Shown here piece by piece: positions 17,784 through 26,900 of a stretch of DNA of 64,000 bases (position 1 is its first letter; every line of letters starts with the position of its first letter). Origin of the DNA: Ampullimonas aquatilis (GTDB lineage: Bacteria; Pseudomonadota; Gammaproteobacteria; Burkholderiales; Burkholderiaceae_D); the NCBI RefSeq assembly GCF_049675895.1, contig NZ_CP183834.1, positions 1,736,001 to 1,800,000 of the forward strand, written 5' to 3'. The position numbers and the translations under genes were made by a program. The notes beneath the pieces were generated by a model. The model worked only from the letters and a program-made list of their open reading frames with translations. It was not told the DNA's origin and did not search any database.

Positions 17784-18926
17784 TCATGGTGCTGTCATCA
17801 CCTGAAGAGTTTGGCCCAATGACTTTTCATACACCTCATCCATGGGGATTTTGGCGGAAGCCGGTTGCTCCGAGATTGCACCAAATAATTCACCAAATTG
17901 TTGGCGTAAACGTGAAATCGGCACAAACCTTGTTTTAGCTCCGGTCTGTGCTTTATCAGTAGTTGGCAATATCAGACCAACCAGGCGCCCTGCACCATCC
18001 AATACTGGTCCGCCATGCTGGCCATCCGGGATGTCAATGCCGAGCAATCGCAGACTTGTTGCTCCGTCGGGCATACCTAAAAATCCCTGATATAAAAGTG
18101 GCCAAGCCGGATCACTCTTTACTGATGACACATAGTCAATGGCGTAAGCAATGCTGCCAGGAAAAGCATCGCGCGATGGCACCACCAGGCCATTCTGCGC
18201 AGGTAATGCAACATCTAGACGCAATAAACTCAGCCCCAGTTCTTGTGATTGGGATTGCACCGTCGCCCTGGTGGTGTTACCCAGACCATTACGCAAGAAA
18301 ATTTCTCGTGAATGGGCAATCACGACAGTTGGAACCAGGGCGGACTTGCCAGCATTGACTAGCAGAGCACTGCCGACAACAGCTGCTTGAGCAGGTATAG
18401 GTTGATCGGGATAACTATATGGTGCCAAACGGTTAGGTGCTTCCAGTAGTAAGCCATCCGCAATGGGGGCTGCCGTGTCGAGCTGCTTTTTGGTCAGGCC
18501 AAGCAATACTTCGTTTGGCATTCTGACTTGTGCCTCTTTCAGGAATTGCTGTGCAAAAGTACGCTGCCCACCACAGTGCAATAACCATGCGTAGAGAGCA
18601 CTGCCACCCGGTTCATCCTGATGGGCACCGGCCGTATGCGCGGCAAAGGCCAATGCGCGACGGTATTCTCCGAGCTGCATGAAAGATCGCAAAATACCCA
18701 TTTCAATATCAGCCGCGTGCTCAAGATTGGCTGCCTGCTCGAATGCTGGCAATGCTAATTCCGCATGACCAAGTACCAGATCGGTTTCCCCTTTTTTGAG
18801 CAAGTGAGCAACCTGATTGTTGATTGGTTCTTTTTCTGTTGCTCTCGCAACAATGATCAGACTGGATCCGATGATCACACACAGGCTCAGTAACGCTGAA
18901 TGAATCCAATGATTCAAGATTGGCAT
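17784..18926 (-). CDS. TPR-containing protein with a degenerate trypsin-like domain
   Basis: 380 residues. An N-terminal hydrophobic segment (residues about 9-28) acts as signal or anchor. Helical TPR-like repeats follow (about 40-140), then a domain with the layout of a HtrA/trypsin-like protease (about 180-350). The catalytic positions appear lost: the serine motif GDSGGP reads GQHGGP (His304), the DLALL aspartate position reads GLSLL (Gly231), and the NAH histidine region reads PTVVIAHS. This would make it a pseudo-protease that binds rather than cuts. GAGGGACAA precedes the ATG. Probably periplasmic. The role is unknown; neighbours are a nucleotidase and a PEP-CTERM protein. Confidence 0.7.
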   Translation of the reverse strand: MPILNHWIHSALLSLCVIIGSSLIIVARATEKEPINNQVAHLLKKGETDLVLGHAELALPAFEQAANLEHAADIEMGILRSFMQLGEYRRALAFAAHTAGAHQDEPGGSALYAWLLHCGGQRTFAQQFLKEAQVRMPNEVLLGLTKKQLDTAAPIADGLLLEAPNRLAPYSYPDQPIPAQAAVVGSALLVNAGKSALVPTVVIAHSREIFLRNGLGNTTRATVQSQSQELGLSLLRLDVALPAQNGLVVPSRDAFPGSIAYAIDYVSSVKSDPAWPLLYQGFLGMPDGATSLRLLGIDIPDGQHGGPVLDGAGRLVGLILPTTDKAQTGAKTRFVPISRLRQQFGELFGAISEQPASAKIPMDEVYEKSLGQTLQVMTAP

Positions 18927-18946
18927 TTGTCCCTCTACAAAACCAA

Positions 18947-18972
18947 TCGACCTGCCCGTTAAAGCAGGTCGA
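18947..18972 (-). terminator. Probable terminator after the nucleotidase gene
   Basis: A 9-base perfect inverted repeat, TCGACCTGC (18947-18955) and GCAGGTCGA (18964-18972). On the minus strand it is followed by TTGGTTTTG. It lies between the nucleotidase stop and the next minus-strand gene. Confidence 0.55.
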
Positions 18973-19020
18973 CTGGCAGGCCGATTAAGTCAGTTAAACG
19001 CAAAGAATGAATCGACAACT

Positions 19021-20976
19021 TTAGGGATTGACATTACCGGTACTCACTGAAGCTGGACAGATATTGCCATTGGCAGTGGCAACCCGATTGATACGACGAG
19101 TGCCTGCATCTTCAACACTGGTGTTATCTGTATAAGGCAGCTTGGGAGACTTGTAATTGGCAGACATATAAGCCACCAGCGAATCAATATCCTGCGCACC
19201 ACCCAATAAATTCGTACCACCCAAGAGTGTTGTGAAGCCGTCACCACCGGTGGACAGGAAATTATTGACCGTGACCCGATAGGTATTGGGAGAAACTACC
19301 ACGCCACCACCATCCACCAGGATTTGCGTGGTGTTATTACGTGTCAGGGTGACATTGCTGATACGGGCACCACATGTTTTGCTGCCATCCCAGTTGTACT
19401 TGAAACCTTTGGAAGGAATCAGAATACGGGTGGCGGTCGTTGACTGCCCCATGCAACCAGCAAACTGCTGCTCCAATGCATCCTTGATTTGCGCAGCAGT
19501 CAAAGTCATCGTCACCAGACTGTTACCAAAGGGCTGCACAGTGAATGCTTCACCATAAGTCACATCACCAGGCGCTTCCGTACCACTGATCTGGTTAAAC
19601 ACAAAACCAGGAGCACGCACACCACCACGATTCATGAAAGCAATTACCGCATCCCCAAAACCGCTCAATGCGGTGGCGGCAAGTTGTGAATCGGCAATCA
19701 AATCACCGGCAGGCATGTTGCAAGAGCGATCAAACGTGTTGGAGTTGGAAAGGTCACCAGTAATGGCACCGATCACTTGATTGGCAATCGGCGATACGAG
19801 GTTGTTGTAGCCATTGACAATGTTGAGCACCGTTGGGTCAGTGGCAATCGCCGCGGTCATGGCTGGATCAGTCCTGTCGACCAGAATATTATTGGGGCTA
19901 ACGTTAGTGATATCACGAGTGGTTGGATCAATCGTGATATCCACACTGGTCAGAACCCGGCCAAAAGCACTCGAACTGGTGACAGGAACCAGACGTCCCA
20001 GCGCATTGGGTAAACCTGTTGGACGAGGTGTGCTGGTAACGACATTATTGACTTTTTTCACATCAACCGTATTGCTGGAACAATTGTAGGCAGCGTGCGT
20101 ATGACCACTGATCACCAGATCAACTGCATCATCAAGCTGGGCAACGATAGCAGCGATATCTGAACCGACCAGATTGCCATCACAGCCATTAATGTCAGAA
20201 AAACCGCTGCCCTGGAAACCACCTTGATGCACCAGCACGACAATCGATTCCACACCTTGTGCACGCAGACGAGGAATCAGCGCATTCACTGTGGCAGCTT
20301 CGTCCTTGAATTCCAAGCCAGCAACACCAGTCGGCGTCACAATGGTAGGCGTCGCCTTAAGTGTCATACCAATAAAAGCGACCTTGACGCCATTGAATAC
20401 TTTAATACCATAGGCCGGCAACAAGGTTTTACCGGTTGCAGTTTCATAGACGTTGGCAGACAGCCATTTAAATTTGGCACCATCAAAAGTACCGGGCACC
20501 GTTGAACCCAAGCCCTTGCAACTGTTTGAATCCTGTACACCATTGACAATCTTACAACCCCCGTTTTGGAGCCGTTTTAACTCAACCGAACCCTTGTCAA
20601 ATTCGTGATTACCAACAGCATTGAATTCAACACCAATCTTATTGAGTGTTTCAATAGCGGGCTCATCAAAAAACAAGGCAGAGATTAATGGTGATGCACC
20701 GATAAAATCGCCAGCACCCACGACAGCATTCAATGGATTCTGTACTTTGAGACTGGCGACATAGGCCGCCATGTATTCTGCTCCCCCTACGGCTGGACGC
20801 TGTGCAGTAGGAATCGAAGTGTTGATACCGAAAGTGCCTGGCGACTGCAGATTGCCATGATAATCATTAAATCCGATGATCTTGACAATGAAAGGTACTT
20901 TGGGCGTGGCGGCTTGCACGCCACCAACACACAATAAACTGGTAATGACAGCAGCGGTAATGTGACGTAATTTCAT
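19021..20976 (-). CDS. 5'-nucleotidase / 2',3'-cyclic phosphodiesterase family metallophosphatase
   Basis: Secreted or periplasmic enzyme of about 651 residues that releases phosphate from nucleotides. A Sec signal peptide (about 24 residues, ending near GGVQA) is followed by a calcineurin-like metallophosphatase domain with IIGFNDYHGNLQSP, VGAGDFIGASPLI, VGNHEFDKG and LVISGHTHAAY. A C-terminal 5'-nucleotidase domain follows, with MNRGGVRAPG, TYGEAFTVQPFGN and FLSTGGDGF. ATG 20976 is used because GGGAG lies 8 bases upstream. It starts 26 bases after the PEP-CTERM gene and is probably co-transcribed with it. Confidence 0.9.
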   Translation of the reverse strand: MKLRHITAAVITSLLCVGGVQAATPKVPFIVKIIGFNDYHGNLQSPGTFGINTSIPTAQRPAVGGAEYMAAYVASLKVQNPLNAVVGAGDFIGASPLISALFFDEPAIETLNKIGVEFNAVGNHEFDKGSVELKRLQNGGCKIVNGVQDSNSCKGLGSTVPGTFDGAKFKWLSANVYETATGKTLLPAYGIKVFNGVKVAFIGMTLKATPTIVTPTGVAGLEFKDEAATVNALIPRLRAQGVESIVVLVHQGGFQGSGFSDINGCDGNLVGSDIAAIVAQLDDAVDLVISGHTHAAYNCSSNTVDVKKVNNVVTSTPRPTGLPNALGRLVPVTSSSAFGRVLTSVDITIDPTTRDITNVSPNNILVDRTDPAMTAAIATDPTVLNIVNGYNNLVSPIANQVIGAITGDLSNSNTFDRSCNMPAGDLIADSQLAATALSGFGDAVIAFMNRGGVRAPGFVFNQISGTEAPGDVTYGEAFTVQPFGNSLVTMTLTAAQIKDALEQQFAGCMGQSTTATRILIPSKGFKYNWDGSKTCGARISNVTLTRNNTTQILVDGGGVVVSPNTYRVTVNNFLSTGGDGFTTLLGGTNLLGGAQDIDSLVAYMSANYKSPKLPYTDNTSVEDAGTRRINRVATANGNICPASVSTGNVNP

Positions 20977-21002
20977 TTTCAACTCCCTACTCTATTCAAA
21001 GA

Positions 21003-21578
21003 TCACTTATTACGGCGACGAATACCACAACCGATCAAGGCCAAACCACTGATCAGGCTTAATAAGGTGGAAGGTACAGGTACAGCAGCGACCTCAACCT
21101 TCAGAGCACCACTCGTTGAATTGAGCGGTGTCCCACCCAGCAAAACAGATTGGTCCAGCATGCCGTGGATATCATAGGTGCCGGCTGTGAGAATGTAAGT
21201 GGCCTTACTGAATTGACTGTTTGCCAAAGCAGCATCAAAGTCATAGCCCAGGTTGAGTGGGTTTTGTTCATAATTGGTCGCTGTTACCGGGGACGTTGTG
21301 CCAAGTAGCGTATTACCGTTGAATACTTTAAAAGTGTCCCCAGCAAAAACGGCATCAACGACAGTCAATTTACCTTGAAAGCCATTGGCAATGGTGAATT
21401 GATAATTAAGCTGCGTTCCATCATTGATATGGATCCACTCTACGCCACCGGATTGTGCAGTTAGATCGTCAACATCAAACTGATTCCAGGAACCATCTGT
21501 TGTGATCAAAGTCGCATGTGCTTGACTTAACAAAGCTGTAAACATGGCTACAGCAATCGCCGTTTTCTTCAGAAACAT
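21003..21578 (-). CDS. PEP-CTERM sorting-signal exported protein
   Basis: 191 residues with a Sec signal peptide (cleavage near SQAHA) and a C-terminal tripartite sorting signal. The latter is VPVPSTLLS, a hydrophobic segment LISGLALIGCG and a basic end RRRNK. This is the PEP-CTERM arrangement handled by an exosortase, which is common in betaproteobacteria making extracellular polysaccharide. The middle is beta-rich with no recognised catalytic motif. GGGGGTG precedes the ATG. It leads an apparent operon with the 5'-nucleotidase gene. Confidence 0.85.
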   Translation of the reverse strand: MFLKKTAIAVAMFTALLSQAHATLITTDGSWNQFDVDDLTAQSGGVEWIHINDGTQLNYQFTIANGFQGKLTVVDAVFAGDTFKVFNGNTLLGTTSPVTATNYEQNPLNLGYDFDAALANSQFSKATYILTAGTYDIHGMLDQSVLLGGTPLNSTSGALKVEVAAVPVPSTLLSLISGLALIGCGIRRRNK

Positions 21579-21976
21579 AACACCCCCTATTTATACAAGA
21601 CTCAAATAATCAAGCTGACTTGATTAACAACAGCCCTATTGTTAGCTGACTGCGTGACGCAGCAATGACGATGAAGAGGGAAAAATTAGTCTGAACGGAC
21701 TAGTGATATCGCAAGGATAAGGAAGGGAGACGCTCTGCAACCTGAGACCAAGATGCGGTATTGATTAATGAGATATCAATTACATAGCACAATCTTGTAT
21801 GTCTGACGGAGCAACAAGTTTAATAAAGATTAATTGATAACCCCCAACCATTGATAGGGAAGCAAAAACATAAGCTAATGGTCAGCGAATTATGGTAACT
21901 ATCAAGTTAATAATTGATCAAGTGCGGATCAGGCAGAAAATTTCAAACTAACAGCGGCCAAATCAATGAAGCCCCG
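21579..21976. other. Intergenic region, no gene seen
   Basis: About 400 AT-rich bases between the PEP-CTERM gene start and the imuA-like stop, both on the minus strand. It should hold the PEP-CTERM promoter, but I see no clear terminator, tRNA, strong repeat or recognisable operator. Confidence 0.5.
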
Positions 21977-22552
21977 TCAAACATGACTAAGCCAGATAAC
22001 AATGGCTTGGCTGCTTTTAACTGCAGCTTGAATGGCTTGCTCAAGCTTATCAGGCAATGGCCTTGTACCACCCCATAAAATCATGGTACTTGCTGAACCA
22101 CATTGCAGTAATTGCTGAGCAGTCCAAAGTCGATCTTGTAAATTTCCTTTTTCAATCATGATGAGATGATTTGCCGAGATACCCTGCTTCACCCAATAAT
22201 GCGCTGCACGATGTGCCTCACCCGCTTGCTCAGCATCCAAATCAACCAGCACGACACCTTGTTTTGCTCGTTCAGTACTACGAACAATGGACGTGAGTAA
22301 TTCATAGTAGTCAGTTTTATAGGTATCAACAGATAACTCATTAATCTGGCTGACTGCCCATCCTTTAAATGGCAATCGCTGATCCAGCCAGTAATGTCCT
22401 GATGAAACACTGGCTACAGCAGAATTACGTAACGACTGTGTCAAGCGATAAGCAGAGGTTTTTCGCCCAATGGCCCATTGCGACAAAGGTCGCTGCGCAA
22501 TAGATTGAATACCGTTAGTCAGTAATGCTGGCAAGCGATGCAGGGCTTTCAT
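21977..22552 (-). CDS. imuA: ImuA-like SOS protein (RecA/SulA-related)
   Basis: 191 residues beginning MKALHRLPALL. It has the RecA-related ImuA layout without a Walker A motif: SGHYWLDQRLPFKGWAVSQINEL (usually LPGGGWP), then LWTAQQLLQCGSASTMILWGG near the C-terminus. ImuA works with ImuB and DnaE2 in damage-induced mutagenesis; neither partner is next to it here. It follows lexA by about 50 bases on the same strand, so it probably shares the LexA-repressed promoter. ATG 22552 is preceded by GGAG; a TTG at 22564 is less likely. A SulA-like division inhibitor is the alternative reading. Confidence 0.72.
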   Translation of the reverse strand: MKALHRLPALLTNGIQSIAQRPLSQWAIGRKTSAYRLTQSLRNSAVASVSSGHYWLDQRLPFKGWAVSQINELSVDTYKTDYYELLTSIVRSTERAKQGVVLVDLDAEQAGEAHRAAHYWVKQGISANHLIMIEKGNLQDRLWTAQQLLQCGSASTMILWGGTRPLPDKLEQAIQAAVKSSQAIVIWLSHV

Positions 22553-22603
22553 GGAACACTCCAACTACAAAAAGTGAAAAAACGGATCTTCCTGGAAGAT
22601 TGA

Positions 22604-23263
22604 TCAATGAATTTCTGTTGGACGAATTAAACCAACAGCTAGACCTTCAATACTGAATTCTTCAATCTCCAAATTCACCACAATATTGGAAAAATCCGGG
22701 TTTTCGGCAATCAACTCAACGGTTTTACCTTTACGTGAAAAACGCTTGACGGTCACTTCTTCGCCGATACGCGCGACGATGATCTGACCATTACGTGCTT
22801 CATGCTGTTTTTGTACGGCCAGCAGATCACCATCCATAATGCCAACATCACACATGCTCATACCGCGCACCTTGAGCAGGTAATCAGGTTTACTGGCAAA
22901 AAGTGCCGGATCAACCTGGTAATGCTGCTCAATATGTTCTTCAGCCAAAATCGGACTACCTGCAGCAACCCGACCGATCAACGGCAACGCCAATTGCATC
23001 AGTGCAGCACTGGGTAAACTGAACTGGAAAGACGACGATGCTGAATTGGTTTCCGCCACAACTCGAATACCACGCGAAGCACCTGGTACCAACTCGATCA
23101 CACCTTTGCGAGCTAAAGCCTGCAGGTGGTCTTCGGCTGCATTCGCCGAACGAAAACCAAGTTGTGTAGCAATTTCAGCACGCGTTGGGGGAAAGCCTGT
23201 CTGGTCGATTGCGCGACGAATCAGATCGTAAATTTCTTGTTGGCGAGCAGTCAGTTTGATCAT
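22604..23263 (-). CDS. lexA: LexA repressor of the SOS response
   Basis: 219-residue SOS repressor. An N-terminal winged helix (residues 1-65; FPPTRAEIATQLGFRSANAAEDHL is typical) is joined to a C-terminal S24 autoprotease. The self-cleavage site Ala101-Gly102 lies in RVAAGSP, and the catalytic pair is Ser136 (RGMSMCD) and Lys173 (VTVKRF). Two LexA-box-like sequences lie upstream, so it represses itself. The imuA-like gene follows on the same strand. Confidence 0.97.
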   Translation of the reverse strand: MIKLTARQQEIYDLIRRAIDQTGFPPTRAEIATQLGFRSANAAEDHLQALARKGVIELVPGASRGIRVVAETNSASSSFQFSLPSAALMQLALPLIGRVAAGSPILAEEHIEQHYQVDPALFASKPDYLLKVRGMSMCDVGIMDGDLLAVQKQHEARNGQIIVARIGEEVTVKRFSRKGKTVELIAENPDFSNIVVNLEIEEFSIEGLAVGLIRPTEIH

Positions 23264-23340
23264 GGTGTGATTCCGTTAACTTGATGAAGTGGCCAGACCT
23301 GGTTATTGCAGTTGCTGAAGCACAGGAATTTTTTCAAACT

Positions 23341-23376
23341 CTGTTCATATAATCAGTGCTGTTATTTTATACAGTA
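23341..23376. promoter_or_regulatory. Tandem LexA (SOS) boxes
   Basis: The proximal box, TGCTGTTATTTTATACAGTA (23357-23376), fits CTGT-N8-ACAG exactly. A second, weaker box, CTGT-N8-TCAG (23341-23356), has its centre 18 bases away. They sit about 80-115 bases upstream of lexA, in the 200-base gap to the divergent asparaginase gene. Paired boxes at lexA are known from E. coli. Confidence 0.85.
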
Positions 23377-23466
23377 TTTCTTATTTGGCAAGTCTTTTTA
23401 ACAATATCAACTCACACAAAATGACATGCTGTATTCCTAGCCCCTACAATAAGACCACCCTATTAT

Positions 23467-24537
23467 TTGGCCAATGTCATCGTGAAATCGCAAAATCGTG
23501 ATACCTCGCATTTACCTAAAATTCATCTGATCACCACCGGTGGAACGATTGCTGGCCAGGCAATTGCACCCGATGCATCCCGTTATCAAGCGGGAATATT
23601 GACGGCACAGGCATTGTTAGCCGCGATTCCACAGGTAGCCAATCTGGCTCAGATTGAAACAACTGCACTGTGCGCCATTGATAGCAAGGACATGACACCC
23701 GTCATTTGGCTCGAACTGGCCCGTCAGGTTAAAAAATTGCTCGCCAATAATGAGGTTGATGGCATCGTGATTACGCATGGCACCGATACCCTGGAAGAAA
23801 CTGCTTTTTTTCTGCACCTGACCATTCCCCATAACAAGCCTGTCGTCCTCACCGCAGCGATGCGCCCCGCCGATGCCTTATCAACCGATGGGCCACGCAA
23901 TCTTTATCAGGCCATTCAGCTCGCTAGCGATGAAAATGCCTGGCATCGTGGCGTCATGGTGGTGATGAATGATGGTATCCACGCTGCCCGCCATATTGCC
24001 AAAAAACGTACCACGGGTATTGATGCGTTTAGCTCTGGTGAATACGGATTACTTGGGAAAATAGGACTAGATCAGATTGATTTTTTTAAGGGTGCCCGAA
24101 CGCAAAGTGGCCTGGCACTCGCCAAATTCAGCAAGATCAATTTAGATGCCTTGCACGATTTGCCGATGGTTGAAATCATGCTGCATTACGCTGGCGTTGC
24201 GAGCAAAATGGTGAATGCCTATCAAAATCTGGGTGTCGCCGGTTTGGTGATGGCGGGTACTGGCAATGGCAGTTTAAGTGCCGATCTGGCTAACACGGTG
24301 CATGAAGCAATCCAACACGGCTTGTGGGTCGTGCGCAGTAGCCGTACCGGCAATGGCAAGGTGGAACGAGATACGGCAGAAGATGATAGCAAGCTGGGCT
24401 TTATCTGCGCCAATGACTTATCCCCCTTTCAAGCGAGAATTGTTTTAATGCTGGCTTTACTGGTGACTCAAACTGAGACGGCCAATCCAAGCCCTAAAAC
24501 ACTAAAAATCGTTCAGCAGATTTTTGACCAGATTTAG
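23467..24537 (+). CDS. L-asparaginase
   Basis: Hydrolyses asparagine to aspartate and ammonia. The sequence resembles bacterial type II asparaginases. Catalytic motifs are LITTGGTIAG near residue 25 and THGTDTLEETA, with the conserved Lys in TAAMRPADALSTDGP further on; RSSRTGNGKVERD and GFICANDLSPFQAR complete the family pattern. No signal peptide is visible, so it may be cytoplasmic despite its type II appearance. The start is uncertain: TTG 23467 and GTG 23482 are the in-frame choices and neither has a good ribosome binding site. It diverges from lexA. Confidence 0.9.
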   Translation: MANVIVKSQNRDTSHLPKIHLITTGGTIAGQAIAPDASRYQAGILTAQALLAAIPQVANLAQIETTALCAIDSKDMTPVIWLELARQVKKLLANNEVDGIVITHGTDTLEETAFFLHLTIPHNKPVVLTAAMRPADALSTDGPRNLYQAIQLASDENAWHRGVMVVMNDGIHAARHIAKKRTTGIDAFSSGEYGLLGKIGLDQIDFFKGARTQSGLALAKFSKINLDALHDLPMVEIMLHYAGVASKMVNAYQNLGVAGLVMAGTGNGSLSADLANTVHEAIQHGLWVVRSSRTGNGKVERDTAEDDSKLGFICANDLSPFQARIVLMLALLVTQTETANPSPKTLKIVQQIFDQI

Positions 24538-24575
24538 GCAGAAATATATTGAATTAATGGAGTATATATAAAATC

Positions 24576-24630
24576 AATACCCCACAAGTGCGTAAAATAA
24601 GGATCGATTATTTTACTACCCAGGGGTATT
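24576..24630. terminator. Long interrupted hairpin between convergent genes
   Basis: Two nested perfect inverted repeats: AATACCCC (24576-24583) with GGGGTATT (24623-24630), and GTAAAATAA (24592-24600) with TTATTTTAC (24608-24616). It lies between asparaginase and the convergent NADH dehydrogenase gene and can act in both directions; TT runs follow on the plus strand. Copy B of the AAGTGCGTA element (24586-24594) is part of this structure. Confidence 0.65.
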
Positions 24631-24649
24631 TTATCATGAGACGCAACCG

Positions 24650-25972
24650 CTAGTGCAACTTGACTTTAGGCAACGTTGACTTTCTGAGCCGTTGCGCCAG
24701 CACATCCAATACCGTTCGCATCACACCATGCAAGGCCATGAAATGCATCCGATAAAGCGAGATGTACATCAGGCGAGCAAACACACCTTCAATAAACATG
24801 CTCCGACTGATGAGTCCACCCATCAAACTACCCACCGCACTATAGTCACCCAAGGAAACCAGGGAACCAAAATCCCGGTAATGGAAAATCGCCAAAGGTT
24901 TGCCTTCCAGGCGACATAAGATAGCCTTGTACAAAAAGCTGGCTTGCTGATGCGCTGCCTGTGCACGTGGCGGCACTTGCGTATTTTTTTCCGGCCAGAC
25001 GCAAGCGGCACAATCACCCAAGGCAAAAATATTCACGTCACTTTTACTTTGTAAAGAAGCATTCACTTCAATCTGCGCAATTCGATTCACAGCCAGTCCA
25101 TCTAACTCAGCCAATACCGGTGGTGCCTTGATACCTGCAGCCCAAACAGCCAGGTCAAACGGCATTTCCCGACCACTTTTTGTCAAAATGAGGTTAGGCT
25201 TGATTTCGGCAACCGGATCCGAGGTACTGACCTGAATACCCAACTCGTTGAGTAATTTTTGGGTTGTAGAAGAAAGTTTTTCTGGCAAAGCTGGCAAAAT
25301 ACGTGGACCAGCTTCAATCAAAGTAATATTGATGTCGTGAAAACCATCGAGCTTGTGCAAGCCATAGGCACCCAAAATCCGCGCAGTATTACGCAATTCA
25401 GCAGATAGCTCAACCCCAGTTGCACCCGCCCCAATAATGGCCAGATTAACCTGTGGATGTCCCGCACCTTTATCCAAGGCAGTTTGGGTTTTCATACAAA
25501 CCGCCATCAAAGCACGGCGAAAGCGCTCAGCCTGCTGTACCGTATCAAGGGCAATCGTATTTTCTTCTGCACCTGGAACACCAAAGAAATGCGTTTTACT
25601 GCCCAAGGCTAAAACCAGTATGTCATAGGCAAGCTCACGCTCTGGCAATAACGCCTCTCCAGTATCACTAAGAAATGGGCCAATGGTAATCACTTTTTGA
25701 GCGCGATTCAGGCCAATGAGTTCACCACAATGAAATTCAAAGCCATGCCATAAGGCTTGCGCAGCATAATCAAGTTGTTGAGAATTGGGATCCAGACTAC
25801 CTGCAGCAACTTCGTGCAAGAGTGGTTTCCAGATGTGCGTCTGGTTTCGATCAACCAGAATGATTTGTGCTTTACCGGTTCTACCTAATTTATCACCCAA
25901 TTGCGTGACCAATTCAAGACCGCCGGCTCCGCCACCTACTACGACGATACGATGTAATTGTTGTTGGCTCAT
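24650..25972 (-). CDS. ndh: Type II NADH dehydrogenase (NDH-2)
   Basis: 440-residue single-subunit flavoenzyme passing electrons from NADH to quinone at the inner membrane without proton pumping. The FAD-binding motif VVVGGGAGGLEL is near residue 11 and the NADH-binding motif IIGAGATGVELSAEL near 180. FALGDCAAC is the second FAD-binding motif, and a C-terminal amphipathic/hydrophobic region would provide membrane attachment. It lies downstream of the cytochrome/binding-protein operon but a terminator intervenes. It could serve re-oxidation of NADH made from aldehyde oxidation; that link is inferred. Confidence 0.92.
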   Translation of the reverse strand: MSQQQLHRIVVVGGGAGGLELVTQLGDKLGRTGKAQIILVDRNQTHIWKPLLHEVAAGSLDPNSQQLDYAAQALWHGFEFHCGELIGLNRAQKVITIGPFLSDTGEALLPERELAYDILVLALGSKTHFFGVPGAEENTIALDTVQQAERFRRALMAVCMKTQTALDKGAGHPQVNLAIIGAGATGVELSAELRNTARILGAYGLHKLDGFHDINITLIEAGPRILPALPEKLSSTTQKLLNELGIQVSTSDPVAEIKPNLILTKSGREMPFDLAVWAAGIKAPPVLAELDGLAVNRIAQIEVNASLQSKSDVNIFALGDCAACVWPEKNTQVPPRAQAAHQQASFLYKAILCRLEGKPLAIFHYRDFGSLVSLGDYSAVGSLMGGLISRSMFIEGVFARLMYISLYRMHFMALHGVMRTVLDVLAQRLRKSTLPKVKLH

Positions 25973-25984
25973 GTAGTCTCTCTA

Positions 25985-26025
25985 TAAAAGTCAATTGGCC
26001 CGATGAATTACATCAGGCCAATTGA
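25985..26025 (-). terminator. Terminator of the cytochrome c / binding-protein operon
   Basis: TCAATTGGCC (25991-26000) and GGCCAATTGA (26016-26025) form a 10-base perfect stem, followed on the minus strand by CTTTTAT. It lies just after the MoxJ/PedG-like gene. Confidence 0.7.
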
Positions 26026-26057
26026 AGGATGACAATCAAGCAAGCAAAAAATGAATT

Positions 26058-26894
26058 TTATGGCGCAATATAATTAACACCATTTCGTTTGAACAAAGCA
26101 GCCAACTCACCTGAAGAAATCATGGCTGTCAGTGCATCATCCAGTTTGTGTGCCAAAACCATTTCATCCTTTTTCACTGCCATACCAATCGCCCAACCTT
26201 TTGGCAAAATTGGCAAAAAAGGTACAGGATCAATAGTCAGCTTAGGCTCACCCTTATCCAATGACTCGATTTCAGCCCGATCACCCACCACTGCGGCGAG
26301 CTTACCCTCCTTCAGCAGGGGAACAGCCTCAGCCAAATCGTTATAAATTCTGATTTGATCTTTGTATTGACCACCATTTTTACCAAGAAGCAAAGTGGCC
26401 GCCATCCCATCACGTGATACACCAATCGAGTCGGTTTTACCAAGTTGACTCAGATCGTTCAACTGATTAAAACGAGCACCATCATAGGCAACCCGAACAG
26501 TCTGACGATAATAGGGAGAAAAAATAAAGACCTTGTCATTTTCGCGCATGAGCATCTTGTCGATGGGTACATGCAACATGACATCGGCCGGACCATATCC
26601 AAGATAATGACCTTTCCAAACCATATTACGTAAATCATCGTTCAAATTCTCGCCGGCCTTAAAAGGCAGCAACGTTAATTTGAGACCAAGTTTGGTTGCC
26701 AAAGCATTAGCCAAATCGGCTTCAATACCAATGCCCTTGGAAAAATAAGGCGCATAGTCCTCATATACTGCGACCTTTAAAGATCCACGCTGAACAATAG
26801 CGTCCCACAATGACTTCTCCTGGGCTTGTACCCAGGAAAAACCACCGAGACCAGCTGCAATCAAGGCAGCGCAAAAACCGCGACGATTTGTCAT
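26058..26894 (-). CDS. Quinoprotein dehydrogenase-associated periplasmic binding protein (MoxJ/PedG type)
   Basis: 278 residues. An N-terminal TNRRGF motif plus hydrophobic stretch to QAQEK looks like a Tat or Sec export signal. A solute-binding fold of the SBP_bac_3 type follows (LKVAVYEDYAPYFSKGIGIEADLANALA). Relatives occur beside PQQ alcohol dehydrogenases as MoxJ, XoxJ or PedG and are thought to help mature or assemble the dehydrogenase-cytochrome system rather than to import nutrients. It is 6 bases downstream of a PedF-type cytochrome gene and shares its sigma-54 promoter. Confidence 0.85.
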   Translation of the reverse strand: MTNRRGFCAALIAAGLGGFSWVQAQEKSLWDAIVQRGSLKVAVYEDYAPYFSKGIGIEADLANALATKLGLKLTLLPFKAGENLNDDLRNMVWKGHYLGYGPADVMLHVPIDKMLMRENDKVFIFSPYYRQTVRVAYDGARFNQLNDLSQLGKTDSIGVSRDGMAATLLLGKNGGQYKDQIRIYNDLAEAVPLLKEGKLAAVVGDRAEIESLDKGEPKLTIDPVPFLPILPKGWAIGMAVKKDEMVLAHKLDDALTAMISSGELAALFKRNGVNYIAP

Positions 26895-26900
26895 GAATGA

